From the NCBI RefSeq assembly GCF_004359195.1, contig NZ_CP037954.1:372001-436000 (forward strand): DNA of 64,000 nucleotides, read 5' to 3'. The stretch's first letter is position 1, and the number at the start of each line of letters is the position of its first letter. The notes beneath the pieces are model-generated. The model was not told where the DNA came from. It saw only the letters and a program-made list of their open reading frames with translations, and ran no database searches. The DNA is from Chryseobacterium salivictor. Its GTDB lineage: Bacteria; Bacteroidota; Bacteroidia; Flavobacteriales; Weeksellaceae. Below are positions 51,497-61,251 of this stretch, one piece after another. Both the position numbers and the translations under genes were made by a program.

Positions 51497-53584
51497 TTAC
51501 CAGATCTTTATTCTTTCTTCCGGTGCTTTATATAAATCATCACCCGGCTTGATGTCGAACGCTTTGTAGAATGAATCCTGGTTTACCAAAGGTGCAAACG
51601 CCCGGAAATACCCTGGCGAGTGAGGGTCGGTTTTCACCTGATTCACCATATATTGCTCTGTAGATTTGGTTCTCCAAACCGTGGCCCAACTCATAAAGAA
51701 TCTTTGATCCTGTGTAAATCCACTGATTAATCCCGGATTTCCATGATCTTTCAAATACATTTGAAGAGCGGTATAAGCAACTGCTACTCCACCCAAATCA
51801 CCGATGTTTTCGCCGCTGGTAAATTTACCGTTAACGAAACTTCCTTTCACCGGTTCGTATTTATCATATTGCGCAGCAAGTTGCCCCACTTTTGCATCGA
51901 AATTTTTACGGTCTGCGTCTGTCCACCAATTATTCAAATTTCCATCTCCGTCAAATCTTGAACCGGAATCATCGAAACCGTGGCCGATCTCGTGACCGAT
52001 CACCGCACCAATTCCCCCGAAGTTAACGGCAGGATCTGCTTTGAAGTTGAAGAAAGGCGGCTGAAGAATGGCTGCCGGGAACACGATTTCGTTGTTAGAA
52101 CCACTGTAATAAGCGTTCACGGTTTGCGGCGACATTCCCCATTCCGTTTTATCAACTGGTTTTCCAACTTTAGCTAAATTCTTTGCATAAGACCATTCGG
52201 TGATGTTCTGTAAGTTTTTATAATACGTTCCACCTTCGGCCGGGCCGGTCAGTTGCAGTTGAGAATAATCTTTCCAGGTATCTGGATAAGCGATTTTCAC
52301 AGAGAATTTTGATAATTTTTCTTGTGCTTTAACTTTCGTTTCGGGAGACATCCAGTCATTGTCTGCAATATGCTGCTGGAATGACTTTTTCAAATAACCG
52401 ATATAGGTTTCCATCTGCTGTTTCGCTTCAGCCGGGAAATATTGGTCTACATACAATTTACCGAAAGCTTCGCCCAAGACTCCATTAATAACGCCTAAAC
52501 CTCTTTTGTTCATCGCTCTCTGCTCCTGCTGACCCTGAAGATATTTAGAATAGAAATTAAAATTCAGATCATCCAACTGCTTGTCAAGATTACCTGCGTT
52601 ACCGGCAATCATTCTGGCTTTCATATATTCTTTGATCAGCGGAAGGTTTTTATCGGTCATCCAGGAATCCATATTCTGGTAATATTTCAGCTCGCTTACG
52701 ATGACTTTATCCGTTTTCACACCGGCCTCGGTCAGGTATTTCGGCAAGTTAACATTCTTCACCAATTTTGAAAGTTCAGGCAATGTTTTAGGATTATAAC
52801 GAAGATTGGCATCGCGGTTCTGCTCGTTGGTCAAAAGATCTTTCGCAAGTTTCTTTTCGAAATTCACAACGTTCTGTGCCGTTTGATCTGCGTTTTTCTG
52901 ACCAATAATGGTAAACAACTGCGCAAGGTAATTTTTATATTCCGCCAAAGTTTTGGTATTCGCGTCGTTGTCTTTTTGATAATAGTCACGGCCTAAACCT
53001 AATGATGCGCCACCAAAGTAAACAGCGTTCATCACGGAGTTTTTCATATCCGGACTTACCCGCCAGGCGTAGAAAGGATTATCTCCGGTTTTGGTTGCTT
53101 CTGTTAAATAGCTTTGTAATTGTGCAACTGTTTTGATTTGATCAATCTTTTGTAAATCACCTTTAACCGGATTAATTCCGTCGGCATTTCTCTTGTTCCA
53201 ATCCATAAATGTTCCGTACAGGTTTTGGATTTTCTGACCTTCGGAACCCGGCGCGAATTTGTCAGCCAGGATTTTATCTAAAATTCCTAAAGAAGCATTG
53301 TCAACATCTTCTCTTAAAGCGTTGAAGCTTCCCCAGCTTGTTTTATCAGAAGGGATTTCGGCAGTTTTCATCCAGTTTCCATTGACATAATTAAAGAAAT
53401 TATCCTGTGGACGAACCGTGGTATCCATATAGGAAAGATTGATTCCCTCGTCTTTGGTTGGTACTGGCTTTACATCAGTAGTTACTGTCGTTTCTGTTTC
53501 TGTAGTTGCAACTTTCGCAGTTGAACAGGAATTCAGTAAAACAACTCCCGTAAAAGCGAGGGCTGCGATGGTAATTCTTTTCAT
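51497..53584 (-). CDS. M13-family (neprilysin/PepO-like) zinc metallopeptidase lipoprotein
   Basis: 695 residues. A lipobox (VVLLNSC, Cys20) makes it a lipoprotein, with a Thr-rich linker after the Cys. The zinc site is HEIGH (His531, Glu532, His535) in VIGHEIGHGFDD, with the third ligand in ENIGDLGG. VNAYYSGSNNEIVFPA is the M13 substrate-binding motif, and the end (DLYKAPEERIKIW) is the family's canonical W-terminus. It degrades peptides in the periplasm or at the surface. The paralog 53872-55953 lies 287 bp away; both have separate terminators, so both are probably transcribed on their own. Confidence 0.93.
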   Translation of the reverse strand: MKRITIAALAFTGVVLLNSCSTAKVATTETETTVTTDVKPVPTKDEGINLSYMDTTVRPQDNFFNYVNGNWMKTAEIPSDKTSWGSFNALREDVDNASLGILDKILADKFAPGSEGQKIQNLYGTFMDWNKRNADGINPVKGDLQKIDQIKTVAQLQSYLTEATKTGDNPFYAWRVSPDMKNSVMNAVYFGGASLGLGRDYYQKDNDANTKTLAEYKNYLAQLFTIIGQKNADQTAQNVVNFEKKLAKDLLTNEQNRDANLRYNPKTLPELSKLVKNVNLPKYLTEAGVKTDKVIVSELKYYQNMDSWMTDKNLPLIKEYMKARMIAGNAGNLDKQLDDLNFNFYSKYLQGQQEQRAMNKRGLGVINGVLGEAFGKLYVDQYFPAEAKQQMETYIGYLKKSFQQHIADNDWMSPETKVKAQEKLSKFSVKIAYPDTWKDYSQLQLTGPAEGGTYYKNLQNITEWSYAKNLAKVGKPVDKTEWGMSPQTVNAYYSGSNNEIVFPAAILQPPFFNFKADPAVNFGGIGAVIGHEIGHGFDDSGSRFDGDGNLNNWWTDADRKNFDAKVGQLAAQYDKYEPVKGSFVNGKFTSGENIGDLGGVAVAYTALQMYLKDHGNPGLISGFTQDQRFFMSWATVWRTKSTEQYMVNQVKTDPHSPGYFRAFAPLVNQDSFYKAFDIKPGDDLYKAPEERIKIW

Positions 53585-53616
53585 AAGACTTTATTGATTA
53601 TTATTAAGATTATTTC

Positions 53617-53624
53617 AAAGATAA
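53617..53624 (-). promoter_or_regulatory. Candidate -7 box for the first M13 gene
   Basis: Minus-strand TATCTTTG, 32 bp before the start at 53584. No TTG at ideal spacing. Confidence 0.45.
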
Positions 53625-53652
53625 TGATTATTTATTGTTTATAAATGCTTTT

Positions 53653-53817
53653 ATGACTCAATTTGTTATTACGCCAAAAGATTGGAACGACCATCTTTTT
53701 TTCGGACGGTTAGCGCAGTAACAAAAAAAGATACAGTGGAAAAGCCCGGCCTGATCATAAAGCATTAAGAGCAACCGAAGCGCTTTTAACACTGGCATGA
53801 AAAGGGTTACGCCATTA
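53653..53817 (+). pseudogene. Decayed ORF between the M13 genes
   Basis: ATG at 53653 gives MTQFVITPKDWNDHLFFGRL then stops. Coding-like text continues in other frames (VTKKDTVEKPGLIIK, then DHKALRATEALLTLA, then WHEKGYAIKKIT) up to the terminator region. Three frames in succession suggest a gene broken by several frameshifts. The family was not recognised. Confidence 0.35.
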
Positions 53818-53851
53818 AAAAAATCACTCAAAATAAATGGAGTGATTTTTC
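53818..53851 (-). terminator. Terminator after the second M13 peptidase
   Basis: AAAATCACTC pairs with GAGTGATTTT around a loop of about 10 nt; A run on the plus strand gives a T run on the transcript. Confidence 0.8.
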
Positions 53852-53871
53852 TAAAATAATTTACTGTTGGA

Positions 53872-55953
53872 TTACCAGATTTTCACTCTGTCTTCTGGTT
53901 TTTTATAAAGTTGATCTCCTTCTTTCACATTAAAAGCTTTGTAGAAAGCATCAGTGTTTACGAGTGGACCGAATGCACGGTACAACCCGGGCGAATGCTC
54001 ATTGGTTTTGATCTGATTAATCAGAGCGGCTTCTTTCTGAAGGGTTCTCCAAACCGTTGCCCAACTCATAAAGAATCTTTGCTCCTGTGAATAGCCACTG
54101 ATCAATCCTGGATTTCCGTGGTCTTTTAAATACATCTGCAAAGCATCGTAAGAAATATTTACACCACCTAAATCTGCGATATTTTCACCATTGGTAAAAG
54201 TTCCGTTCACGAAAGTTCCTTTAACAGGTTCATATTTGTCATATTGCGCTGCGAGAGCTTTCGTGGCTTTCTCGAAATTGGCTTTATCTTCTGGCGTCCA
54301 CCAGTCTACCAAATTCCCATCTGCATCGAACTGTGCTCCAGAATCATCAAAACCGTGGGTGATTTCGTGACCGATAACCGCTCCGATTCCGCCGAAATTA
54401 ATGGCTGCATCTGCTTTTGGATTAAAGAAAGGCGGCTGTAAAATCGCGGCCGGAAAAACGATTTCGTTGTTTACCGGATTGTAATATGCATTCACCGTCT
54501 GAGGCGTCATTCCCCATTCGGTACGGTCAACCGGCTTGCCTACTTTCTCGAGTTCTCTGTCATATTGCCAGGAAGTTAAATTCTGTAGATTTCCGTATAA
54601 AGTGCCACCGGTATCTTTAGGATTAATAGCCAGTTTAGAATAGTCTTTCCACTTGTCTGGATAAGCTACTTTTACGGTAAATTTATTCAGTTTGTTTAAA
54701 GCTTTTTCTTTGGTAATGGGAGACATCCAGCCTAAATTCGTGATATGCTCAGCGAAACTCTTTTTCAAATAACCGATCAGTTCTACCATCTGAGCTTTTG
54801 CTTCAGCCGGGAAATATTTGTCAACATACAACTTTCCGAATGCTTCACCCAGAGAGCTGTTGATCAATTCGAACCCTCTTTTATCCTGCGCTCGCTGAAC
54901 ATCCTGACCTCTTAAATATTTACCGTAGAAATTAAATTTCATATCATCTAAATCTTTCGAAAGATAACTCGCGCTTCCCGAAAGAAGATGAAATTTCATA
55001 TAATCTTTAATTAAAGGAAGATTTTTCGCATTGATGAATTGATCTAAATTTTGGTAATATTTTAATTCCCCGATAATCGCTTTATCCGTATTTACCCCAA
55101 CTTCTGTCAAATATTTTGGCAGGTTTACATTTTTCACCAACTTTGACAGTTCCGGCATTGTTCGCGGATTATACTGTAAGGTGGCATCGCGGATTTGCTC
55201 ATTGGTCAGATAAGTCTGAGCGATACTTTTCTCGAAATTAACAATATTATTTGCAGTTGCCCCGGAGTTTTTATATCCTAAAACATTTAACATCGAAGAA
55301 ACATAATCTGTATATTTTGCCAGCGTTTCTGTATTTTTTGGATTTACCTTCTGATAATAATCTCTTCCTAGCCCAAGGCTGGCGTCTCCTAAATAGACTG
55401 CGTTCATTTTCGAATCTTTCAAATCTGAAAACACAGCCCAAGAGTAAAAAGGATTTTCTCCGTTTTTAGTCGCTTCAATCAAATAATTCTGTAAATCTGC
55501 AAGTGATTTAATGCCATCTATTTTTGCTAAATCGGCTTTGATAGGTGAAATTCCGTCCGCATTTCTTTTGGCCATATCCATGTAAGTGCCGTACAAATCC
55601 TGGATTTTTTTACCCTCGCTTCCGGGCGCAAATTTATCATTCAGCAAAGAATGAAGGATCGTCATCGAATTATTATCCGTGTCTTCCGCCAGTTTATTAA
55701 ATGAACCCCAGGTCGATTTATCTGCAGGAATTACTGCAGTTTTCATCCAGCTTCCGTTCACAAAATTATAGAAATCATCCTGCGGACGGACGGACTTATC
55801 AAACGTGGTGAAATCTAAACCGTTTTCCGGCGTTTCTTTTACAGTTTCCACCGCCGGCTCAGCGGGCTGTACCGGATTTGCCACTTTAGAAGCACATGAA
55901 TTCAGGGCGATTACTCCGGCAAAAGCCAGAATACCGATGTTTATATTTTTCAT
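53872..55953 (-). CDS. M13-family zinc metallopeptidase lipoprotein, second copy
   Basis: 693 residues, clearly paralogous to the preceding gene throughout its length. Lipobox VIALNSC (Cys19), then a Pro/Glu/Val-rich linker instead of the Thr-rich one. Zinc site HEITH (His529, Glu530, His533), with ENIADLGG for the third ligand, and VNAYYNPVNNEIVFPA. The HEIGH/HEITH difference and the linker are the main visible changes, so substrate preference may differ. The end (LYKKPEDRVKIW) is intact. Confidence 0.93.
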   Translation of the reverse strand: MKNINIGILAFAGVIALNSCASKVANPVQPAEPAVETVKETPENGLDFTTFDKSVRPQDDFYNFVNGSWMKTAVIPADKSTWGSFNKLAEDTDNNSMTILHSLLNDKFAPGSEGKKIQDLYGTYMDMAKRNADGISPIKADLAKIDGIKSLADLQNYLIEATKNGENPFYSWAVFSDLKDSKMNAVYLGDASLGLGRDYYQKVNPKNTETLAKYTDYVSSMLNVLGYKNSGATANNIVNFEKSIAQTYLTNEQIRDATLQYNPRTMPELSKLVKNVNLPKYLTEVGVNTDKAIIGELKYYQNLDQFINAKNLPLIKDYMKFHLLSGSASYLSKDLDDMKFNFYGKYLRGQDVQRAQDKRGFELINSSLGEAFGKLYVDKYFPAEAKAQMVELIGYLKKSFAEHITNLGWMSPITKEKALNKLNKFTVKVAYPDKWKDYSKLAINPKDTGGTLYGNLQNLTSWQYDRELEKVGKPVDRTEWGMTPQTVNAYYNPVNNEIVFPAAILQPPFFNPKADAAINFGGIGAVIGHEITHGFDDSGAQFDADGNLVDWWTPEDKANFEKATKALAAQYDKYEPVKGTFVNGTFTNGENIADLGGVNISYDALQMYLKDHGNPGLISGYSQEQRFFMSWATVWRTLQKEAALINQIKTNEHSPGLYRAFGPLVNTDAFYKAFNVKEGDQLYKKPEDRVKIW

Positions 55954-56017
55954 AAGGAAATCCTTTTTTATTTAGTCTGATGTTTTTTTTATTTGTTACA
56001 ACATTCTGTAAATAAAA

Positions 56018-56044
56018 AAAGTCATTCTTAATTGAATGACTTTA
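56018..56044 (-). terminator. Terminator after the GIN-domain gene
   Basis: Stem AAAGTCATTC / GAATGACTTT with a 6-nt loop; A7 on the plus strand forms the T tail. Confidence 0.85.
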
Positions 56045-56050
56045 GGTTAT

Positions 56051-56707
56051 CTATTTAAAGGTGATCTTGCCGCCAATCACATTTTTAAATTTGCGGTCGT
56101 CTGGGTCGCCATAAACATCGATGATTCCGCCAGCTCTTGTGGTTGCATTTACGGATTCACTAGCAAACACTTCAGCAATTCCACCGGCATTTGCGGCAAC
56201 GGTTGCGCTTTGAGATTCTACATTTTGACCATTAAATTTACCACCGGAATTCACCACGATATCCTGATGGTCCGCTTTTCCGGAAACTTTAATTTCTCCG
56301 CCGGAATTGGTTTTGATATTCAGTTTTCCGGTATCAATTCCTAAAATAATTCTTGAACCTTCATTGGCGGTTAAACTCAACATTTTCGATTTCAAAGTTT
56401 CGGTTGAACTGATTGAAGATCCCTGGCTGGCCTGCAAATCGTTGAGCGTTTGATAATACACTTTGACAGAAACCTGATTTCCCTGCAATATTCTGACCGG
56501 AGCCATTCTTATTTTCAGCTCGCCGTTTTTGTTCACCGTTTCTACATCGGCACTTTCGGCTTCTACTTTATTTTGATTCGATGGAATAATCACCACATTG
56601 ATTTTATCATATACTTTCAGTGATGAAAATTCTCCTACATTTCTTGTCACCTGCGCAAAAGAATATTGCATCACAAACATCATCAAGCCCACAGCTATCT
56701 TTTTCAT
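56051..56707 (-). CDS. GIN-domain (DUF2807) exported protein
   Basis: 218 residues with a signal peptide (MKKIAVGLMMFVMQYSFAQ, 19). The mature protein is a right-handed beta-helix of the head-GIN type: REVGEF-like start (TRNVGEFSSLKVYDKINVVI), EAESADVETVNKNGEL, LKIRMAP, then repeated short strands with Gly-Gly turns (IKTNSGGEIKVSGKADHQDI, VNSGGKF, ANAGGIAEVF, TRAGGIIDVYGDP). It is periplasmic or outer-membrane associated. The biological role of the family is unknown; such proteins often accompany stress-response genes. It is divergent from the histidine-kinase operon. Confidence 0.88.
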   Translation of the reverse strand: MKKIAVGLMMFVMQYSFAQVTRNVGEFSSLKVYDKINVVIIPSNQNKVEAESADVETVNKNGELKIRMAPVRILQGNQVSVKVYYQTLNDLQASQGSSISSTETLKSKMLSLTANEGSRIILGIDTGKLNIKTNSGGEIKVSGKADHQDIVVNSGGKFNGQNVESQSATVAANAGGIAEVFASESVNATTRAGGIIDVYGDPDDRKFKNVIGGKITFK

Positions 56708-56900
56708 AATTTCTAATTTATTGGAGTAAAGATAACGCTTTGCGACAGAATTTATTTTAAATTTCTCCTAAAATTTTGCTTTAATAATTTAAATCATGTG
56801 ACTAACTTTACTACACATGAAAAATTAATTTTAAAAAACACGTTGATTTTCAGAGAAATGAAAGCATTACCAATAAGTCTATTTTAATTTGAAAAATATT

Positions 56901-56929
56901 TTGAATTTACCTGCGAAACACTATCTTTG
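56901..56929 (+). promoter_or_regulatory. Promoter of the kinase-polysaccharide operon
   Basis: TTG (56901-56903), 18 nt, TATCTTTG (56922-56929): a very good match to the flavobacterial consensus, about 48 bp before the kinase ATG at 56977. Confidence 0.7.
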
Positions 56930-56976
56930 ATTCCGGTTTTTCCCAATATACTATCACCCCAAGCACTTTAAACTAA

Positions 56977-59900
56977 ATGAAGCAATATCCGATCCCCGAT
57001 AATGAAAGAGAACGTATCGAAAAATTAGAATTTTTGGATTTGTTGGATTTGGAAAAAGATCCAGAGTTGAATGTTTTTGCAGAGGGAGCAAGTCTTATCG
57101 CAGATTGCCCGGTTTCCTTGATCTCTATTATGGCAAAGGATTCGCAGCATATAAACAGTTGTGTAGGCCTTCAGCTAGATTGTGTAAACCGTCAGGATAC
57201 GGTGTGCCAATATGTGATTGCTAACAAGGAAATATTAATTATTAGTGACACCCTTCTGGACGAGCGGTCTTCTCATAACGCGTTGATTATAGAAGCAGGA
57301 ATCCGTTTCTATCTGGGAATTCCACTGATCGATGATGAAGGGTTTGCTTTGGGAACGCTTTGCGTGATCGACTACCAGCCAAAAAAACTTTCCGAAAACC
57401 AGATCATCACGCTTCAAAAAATGGCTGAAGCCGTAACAAAACTTTTAATTAACAAAAAAAAGAATATTCAAGCCGATTATTTTCAACAGATTTTTGATAT
57501 TACCAATAATTTAGTTTGTGTACTCCATTCGGATTTTAAACTGAAAGACCTGAACCCTGCTTTTGAAGAAGCTTTTGAAATCAAAAAAGAAAGTACGCTT
57601 CATCAGTCTTTGGTAACTATTTTAGGAGAAAACAATACCGAACTCAAAACGCTGGCGGAAACTTTCCCCAGAAAAGATGAAGTATTATGCACCACCTCCA
57701 CTGTTACTGATCTGCAAAAAACGATAACCGTGGAATGGTCCTTCAAACAAAACCATTCTGATATTTTTTGTTTTGGCCGGAACATCACCTCTCAGATAGA
57801 AGAAAATCAGAAACTCGAAAACGCTGAAAAAAGGTTTAGAAATTTTTTCCAGAATGCGATCGGACTCATGAGCCTGCACGATTTAGAGGGGAACATATTG
57901 GGTGTTAACCAAAAAGGCCGTGAACTGCTTGATTATTCCGAAGAGGAGATCAAAGGTTTGAATTTAAAGGATCTTGTTCCGCAGGCAAACTGGCCATCAC
58001 TGAATGATTACCTAACCAGAATTGCGTCGAATAAGAAAGACATAGGAAATATGCTTCTGCAGAAAAAAGGTGGCGAAGAAGTAATCTGGATGTACCACAA
58101 CATACTGGAAACTGATGAAGAAGGTAACCCCTATGTCATGAGCACCGCCCTGAATGTCACTGAAAAAATGGCTTTGGAAAAAGATTTAATTTATACCAAA
58201 AAAATACTTGAGCAGACCGGTGATGTTGCGCAGGTAGGAGGATGGGAATTAAACCTGCGAAAAAACACCATTTACTGGTCACAATCTGTGAAGGAGATTC
58301 ATAAAGTACAGCCGGATTTTACCCCTACATTTGAGAATGCCACAGAATTCTACCATGGAGAAAATAATGAAAAACTTAATTTTTCACTTCAGCAGGCGAT
58401 ACAAAAAGGAATACCTTATGACCAGGAACTTCAGCTTCTGCGGGCAGACGGTGTGCTGATTTGGGTAAGAGTTAAAGGAGTTCCGGAATTCGACAATGGC
58501 GTCTGCACCAAAGTCTTTGGGATTATTCAGGATATTGATGCAACCAAAAGAACCTATCTGGAACTGGCAGAAAAGGAAGCGATGCTGCGGTCTTTTATTA
58601 AATACACGCCTGTGTCTGTAGCAATGTTCGACCGAAAACTCAATTATCTGTCTGTAAGCAAATCCTGGGAAAAAGAGTTTTACATGAATGATTCCGAAAT
58701 CATCGGCGAGCACATGTTCACGATCTCTCCTAATATCCCGGAAGAAAGATCCAAAATATATTTTGATGCCTTAAAAGGTAAAGCTTATAAAAATGAAAAC
58801 TTAGAGATTAAAGTTGCCGGCAGTGACGAATTGAAAAATTACAATATAGAAGTAAGTCCCTGGTATCTTTCAGAAGGAAACATTGGTGGCGTAATCGTTT
58901 CGGCACAAAATATTACCGATTATATTAAAGTAAATGAGGATCTAAAAAAGGCAAAAGAAATAGCAGATATCGCCAGCAAAGCCAAGTCCGAATTTTTATC
59001 CAATATGAGTCACGAAATCCGAACGCCGCTCAATGGAGTTATTGGATTTTCAGATCTGTTACTCAAAACTCCGCTTAATGAAATGCAGACTCAGTACCTC
59101 AATTACATCAATGAGTCAGGCGAAAGTTTGCTTAATATCATCAATGATATCCTTGATTTTTCTAAAATAGAATCAGGGAAAATGGAACTGTTGGAAGACA
59201 AATCCAATATCTATGACCTGGTAAGTCAGGTGGTGAATGTCATTCTTTATCAGTCACAGAGAAAAAACATAGAACTGCTTCTGAATATAGAACAGGGACT
59301 GCCAAAAACGCTGTGGCTGGATGAATCCAGAATCAAACAAGTCTTAATCAACCTTCTCGGCAATGCCGTTAAATTTACAGACCACGGAGAAATCGAACTC
59401 AAAGTGGAGAAGCTGAATATAGAAAACGAAAATCTCACGTTGCGTTTCGCAGTGAGGGATACCGGAATTGGTATACCTGCCGAAAAACAAACCCGCATTT
59501 TTGATGCTTTTATGCAGGAAGACAGTTCCGTAAGTAAAAAATATGGCGGTACCGGATTGGGACTTACCATTTCCAATAATATTTTAAAATACATGGACAG
59601 TCACCTGTCGCTTTCCAGTGAACCACAAAAAGGTTCTGTGTTTTATTTCGACATCACCGTTCCTTATGAAACTGAAAGTTTTGGTGATGAAGAGGATTTA
59701 AATATAAATAATGCACTGATTGTAGATGATAACGAAAACAACCGTATCATTCTGCAACATATGCTGGCCTACAAAAACATCAACTCAACATTAGCTGCCA
59801 ATGGAATGGAAGCGCTTCAGATTTTAATGAAAGGAGAACGCTTTGACGTTATATTAATGGATTATCACATGCCGGTAATTTCCGGTTTGGAAACCATCCA

Positions 59901-60876
59901 AAAAATAAAGGAGCTATTCCACCAGCAGGATGAACTTTCGCCGCTAATTGTATTGCATACCTCCTCGGAAGAACACGAAGTGATCAATTCTTTCCGGCAG
60001 GATGACAAATCTTTCTGTCTGTTAAAACCGATTAAATCAGATGAACTTTACACTACATTGAAGCGCGCTGTTAAAGATCAGGTTAAGCAAACTGAAGAAC
60101 TCAATGGTCCGTCCGAAAATAAGCAGTCTCTGTTTCCAGATTCATTAAATGTTCTTCTGGTTGATGACAATCCTGTGAATATGGTATTGAACAATAAGAT
60201 CATGCAGTCCCTTATTCCGCAAGCACATTTAACGGAAATGGCAGATGGTATGCAAGCACTGAATGCCTGCAAAAACAATAGCTTCGATCTTATCCTTATG
60301 GATGTTCAGATGCCTGTGATGGACGGAATAGAGGCGACAAAACACATCCGTTTATTACCTCAGTATAAAGAAGTTCCTATCATTGGCGTTACGGCAGGAA
60401 ATATTTTGGGTGAAAAAGAAAAATGCCTCGCCGCAGGAATGGACGATTTCTTACCTAAACCTTTAAGACAGGCCGACCTTTTAGAAAAACTGATTCAAAA
60501 TGTCGCTCTTCATGAAAATGAACAAACTGCCAAAATGGTAAACCGCGATCAATATCTTGATGTCAGTTTACTGAATGAACAGGTTGGCGAAGATCAGGAG
60601 TTCCGAATAATGTTCTTAAATTTGGTCCTGCAGGAACTCACTCTTTCTCAGGAAAGATTAAAAAATGCAATCATAGAGGGTAATATTGATGATATTAAAA
60701 AGATACTGCACAAACTGAAAGGAACTTCCGGAACCGCCGGCCTGTTTAAACTCGCAGAAACTTCTGCAAACTGGGAAAACAAAATAGAAACATCTGGAGA
60801 TTGCCAGTCACTGGAGAAAGAGATGAAAACTGAAATAGCAATTGGGCTGGATTTAATGAAAGGACTGCTAAATTAA
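56977..60876 (+). CDS. Hybrid sensor histidine kinase with GAF, PAS, two receivers and HPt
   Basis: 1299 residues, no transmembrane helix seen, so probably cytoplasmic. Order: GAF domain (about 10-160; CVGLQLDCVNRQDTVCQYV, FYLGIPLIDDEGFALGTLCV), about four PAS domains to residue 650 (FFQNAIGLMSLHDLEGNILG; FIKYTPVSVAMFDRKLNYL), HisKA with phospho-acceptor His679 (SNMSHEIRTPLNG), HATPase (NLLGNAVKF near 792, DTGIGIPAE, GGTGLGL near 857), receiver 1 (phospho-Asp962 in MDYHMP), receiver 2 (phospho-Asp1109 in MDVQMPVMDG) and HPt with His1245 (LHKLKGTSG). This is a complete internal phosphorelay. The GAF and PAS domains suggest soluble or redox cues. The receiver gene follows 11 bp later, a plausible output partner of the HPt. 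Confidence 0.93.
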   Translation: MKQYPIPDNERERIEKLEFLDLLDLEKDPELNVFAEGASLIADCPVSLISIMAKDSQHINSCVGLQLDCVNRQDTVCQYVIANKEILIISDTLLDERSSHNALIIEAGIRFYLGIPLIDDEGFALGTLCVIDYQPKKLSENQIITLQKMAEAVTKLLINKKKNIQADYFQQIFDITNNLVCVLHSDFKLKDLNPAFEEAFEIKKESTLHQSLVTILGENNTELKTLAETFPRKDEVLCTTSTVTDLQKTITVEWSFKQNHSDIFCFGRNITSQIEENQKLENAEKRFRNFFQNAIGLMSLHDLEGNILGVNQKGRELLDYSEEEIKGLNLKDLVPQANWPSLNDYLTRIASNKKDIGNMLLQKKGGEEVIWMYHNILETDEEGNPYVMSTALNVTEKMALEKDLIYTKKILEQTGDVAQVGGWELNLRKNTIYWSQSVKEIHKVQPDFTPTFENATEFYHGENNEKLNFSLQQAIQKGIPYDQELQLLRADGVLIWVRVKGVPEFDNGVCTKVFGIIQDIDATKRTYLELAEKEAMLRSFIKYTPVSVAMFDRKLNYLSVSKSWEKEFYMNDSEIIGEHMFTISPNIPEERSKIYFDALKGKAYKNENLEIKVAGSDELKNYNIEVSPWYLSEGNIGGVIVSAQNITDYIKVNEDLKKAKEIADIASKAKSEFLSNMSHEIRTPLNGVIGFSDLLLKTPLNEMQTQYLNYINESGESLLNIINDILDFSKIESGKMELLEDKSNIYDLVSQVVNVILYQSQRKNIELLLNIEQGLPKTLWLDESRIKQVLINLLGNAVKFTDHGEIELKVEKLNIENENLTLRFAVRDTGIGIPAEKQTRIFDAFMQEDSSVSKKYGGTGLGLTISNNILKYMDSHLSLSSEPQKGSVFYFDITVPYETESFGDEEDLNINNALIVDDNENNRIILQHMLAYKNINSTLAANGMEALQILMKGERFDVILMDYHMPVISGLETIQKIKELFHQQDELSPLIVLHTSSEEHEVINSFRQDDKSFCLLKPIKSDELYTTLKRAVKDQVKQTEELNGPSENKQSLFPDSLNVLLVDDNPVNMVLNNKIMQSLIPQAHLTEMADGMQALNACKNNSFDLILMDVQMPVMDGIEATKHIRLLPQYKEVPIIGVTAGNILGEKEKCLAAGMDDFLPKPLRQADLLEKLIQNVALHENEQTAKMVNRDQYLDVSLLNEQVGEDQEFRIMFLNLVLQELTLSQERLKNAIIEGNIDDIKKILHKLKGTSGTAGLFKLAETSANWENKIETSGDCQSLEKEMKTEIAIGLDLMKGLLN

Positions 60877-60887
60877 AAAAGAAAGAT

Positions 60888-61244
60888 ATGGTAATTCTAA
60901 TCGCCGAAGACGACGAATTGATTCTAAAAACAATTGAACATAAATTACTCAAAGATGGATATAAAGTTATTTTAAGCCGGAATGGTAAAGAAGCCATCGA
61001 CCATATACAAAACACAGACATAAACCTTATCATCACGGATATAATGATGCCTTTTGCCTCGGGAATAGAAATCCTTTCGGCCATTAAATCAACAGGGAAA
61101 AAAATACCCGTTATTATGCTTTCGAGTATGGGGCAGGAAGAAGTGGTTCTGAATGCTTTTGATTTGGGCGCCTCTGATTTCATCGTGAAACCTTTCAGTC
61201 CCAATGAATTGATGTTGAGAACCAAAAGATTGATTTCAAAATAG
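60888..61244 (+). CDS. Stand-alone response-regulator receiver
   Basis: 118 residues, a single receiver domain with no output domain. The acidic pair AEDD (Asp8, Asp9), phospho-acceptor Asp51 (TDIMMP), the switch Ser near 79 (MLSSM) and Lys near 101 (IVKPF) are all present. It probably receives phosphate from the HPt domain of the kinase 11 bp upstream and signals by protein contact. The HEAT-repeat membrane protein encoded 7 bp downstream is the obvious candidate partner, by context only. Confidence 0.92.
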   Translation: MVILIAEDDELILKTIEHKLLKDGYKVILSRNGKEAIDHIQNTDINLIITDIMMPFASGIEILSAIKSTGKKIPVIMLSSMGQEEVVLNAFDLGASDFIVKPFSPNELMLRTKRLISK

Positions 61245-61251
61245 AAGACTA

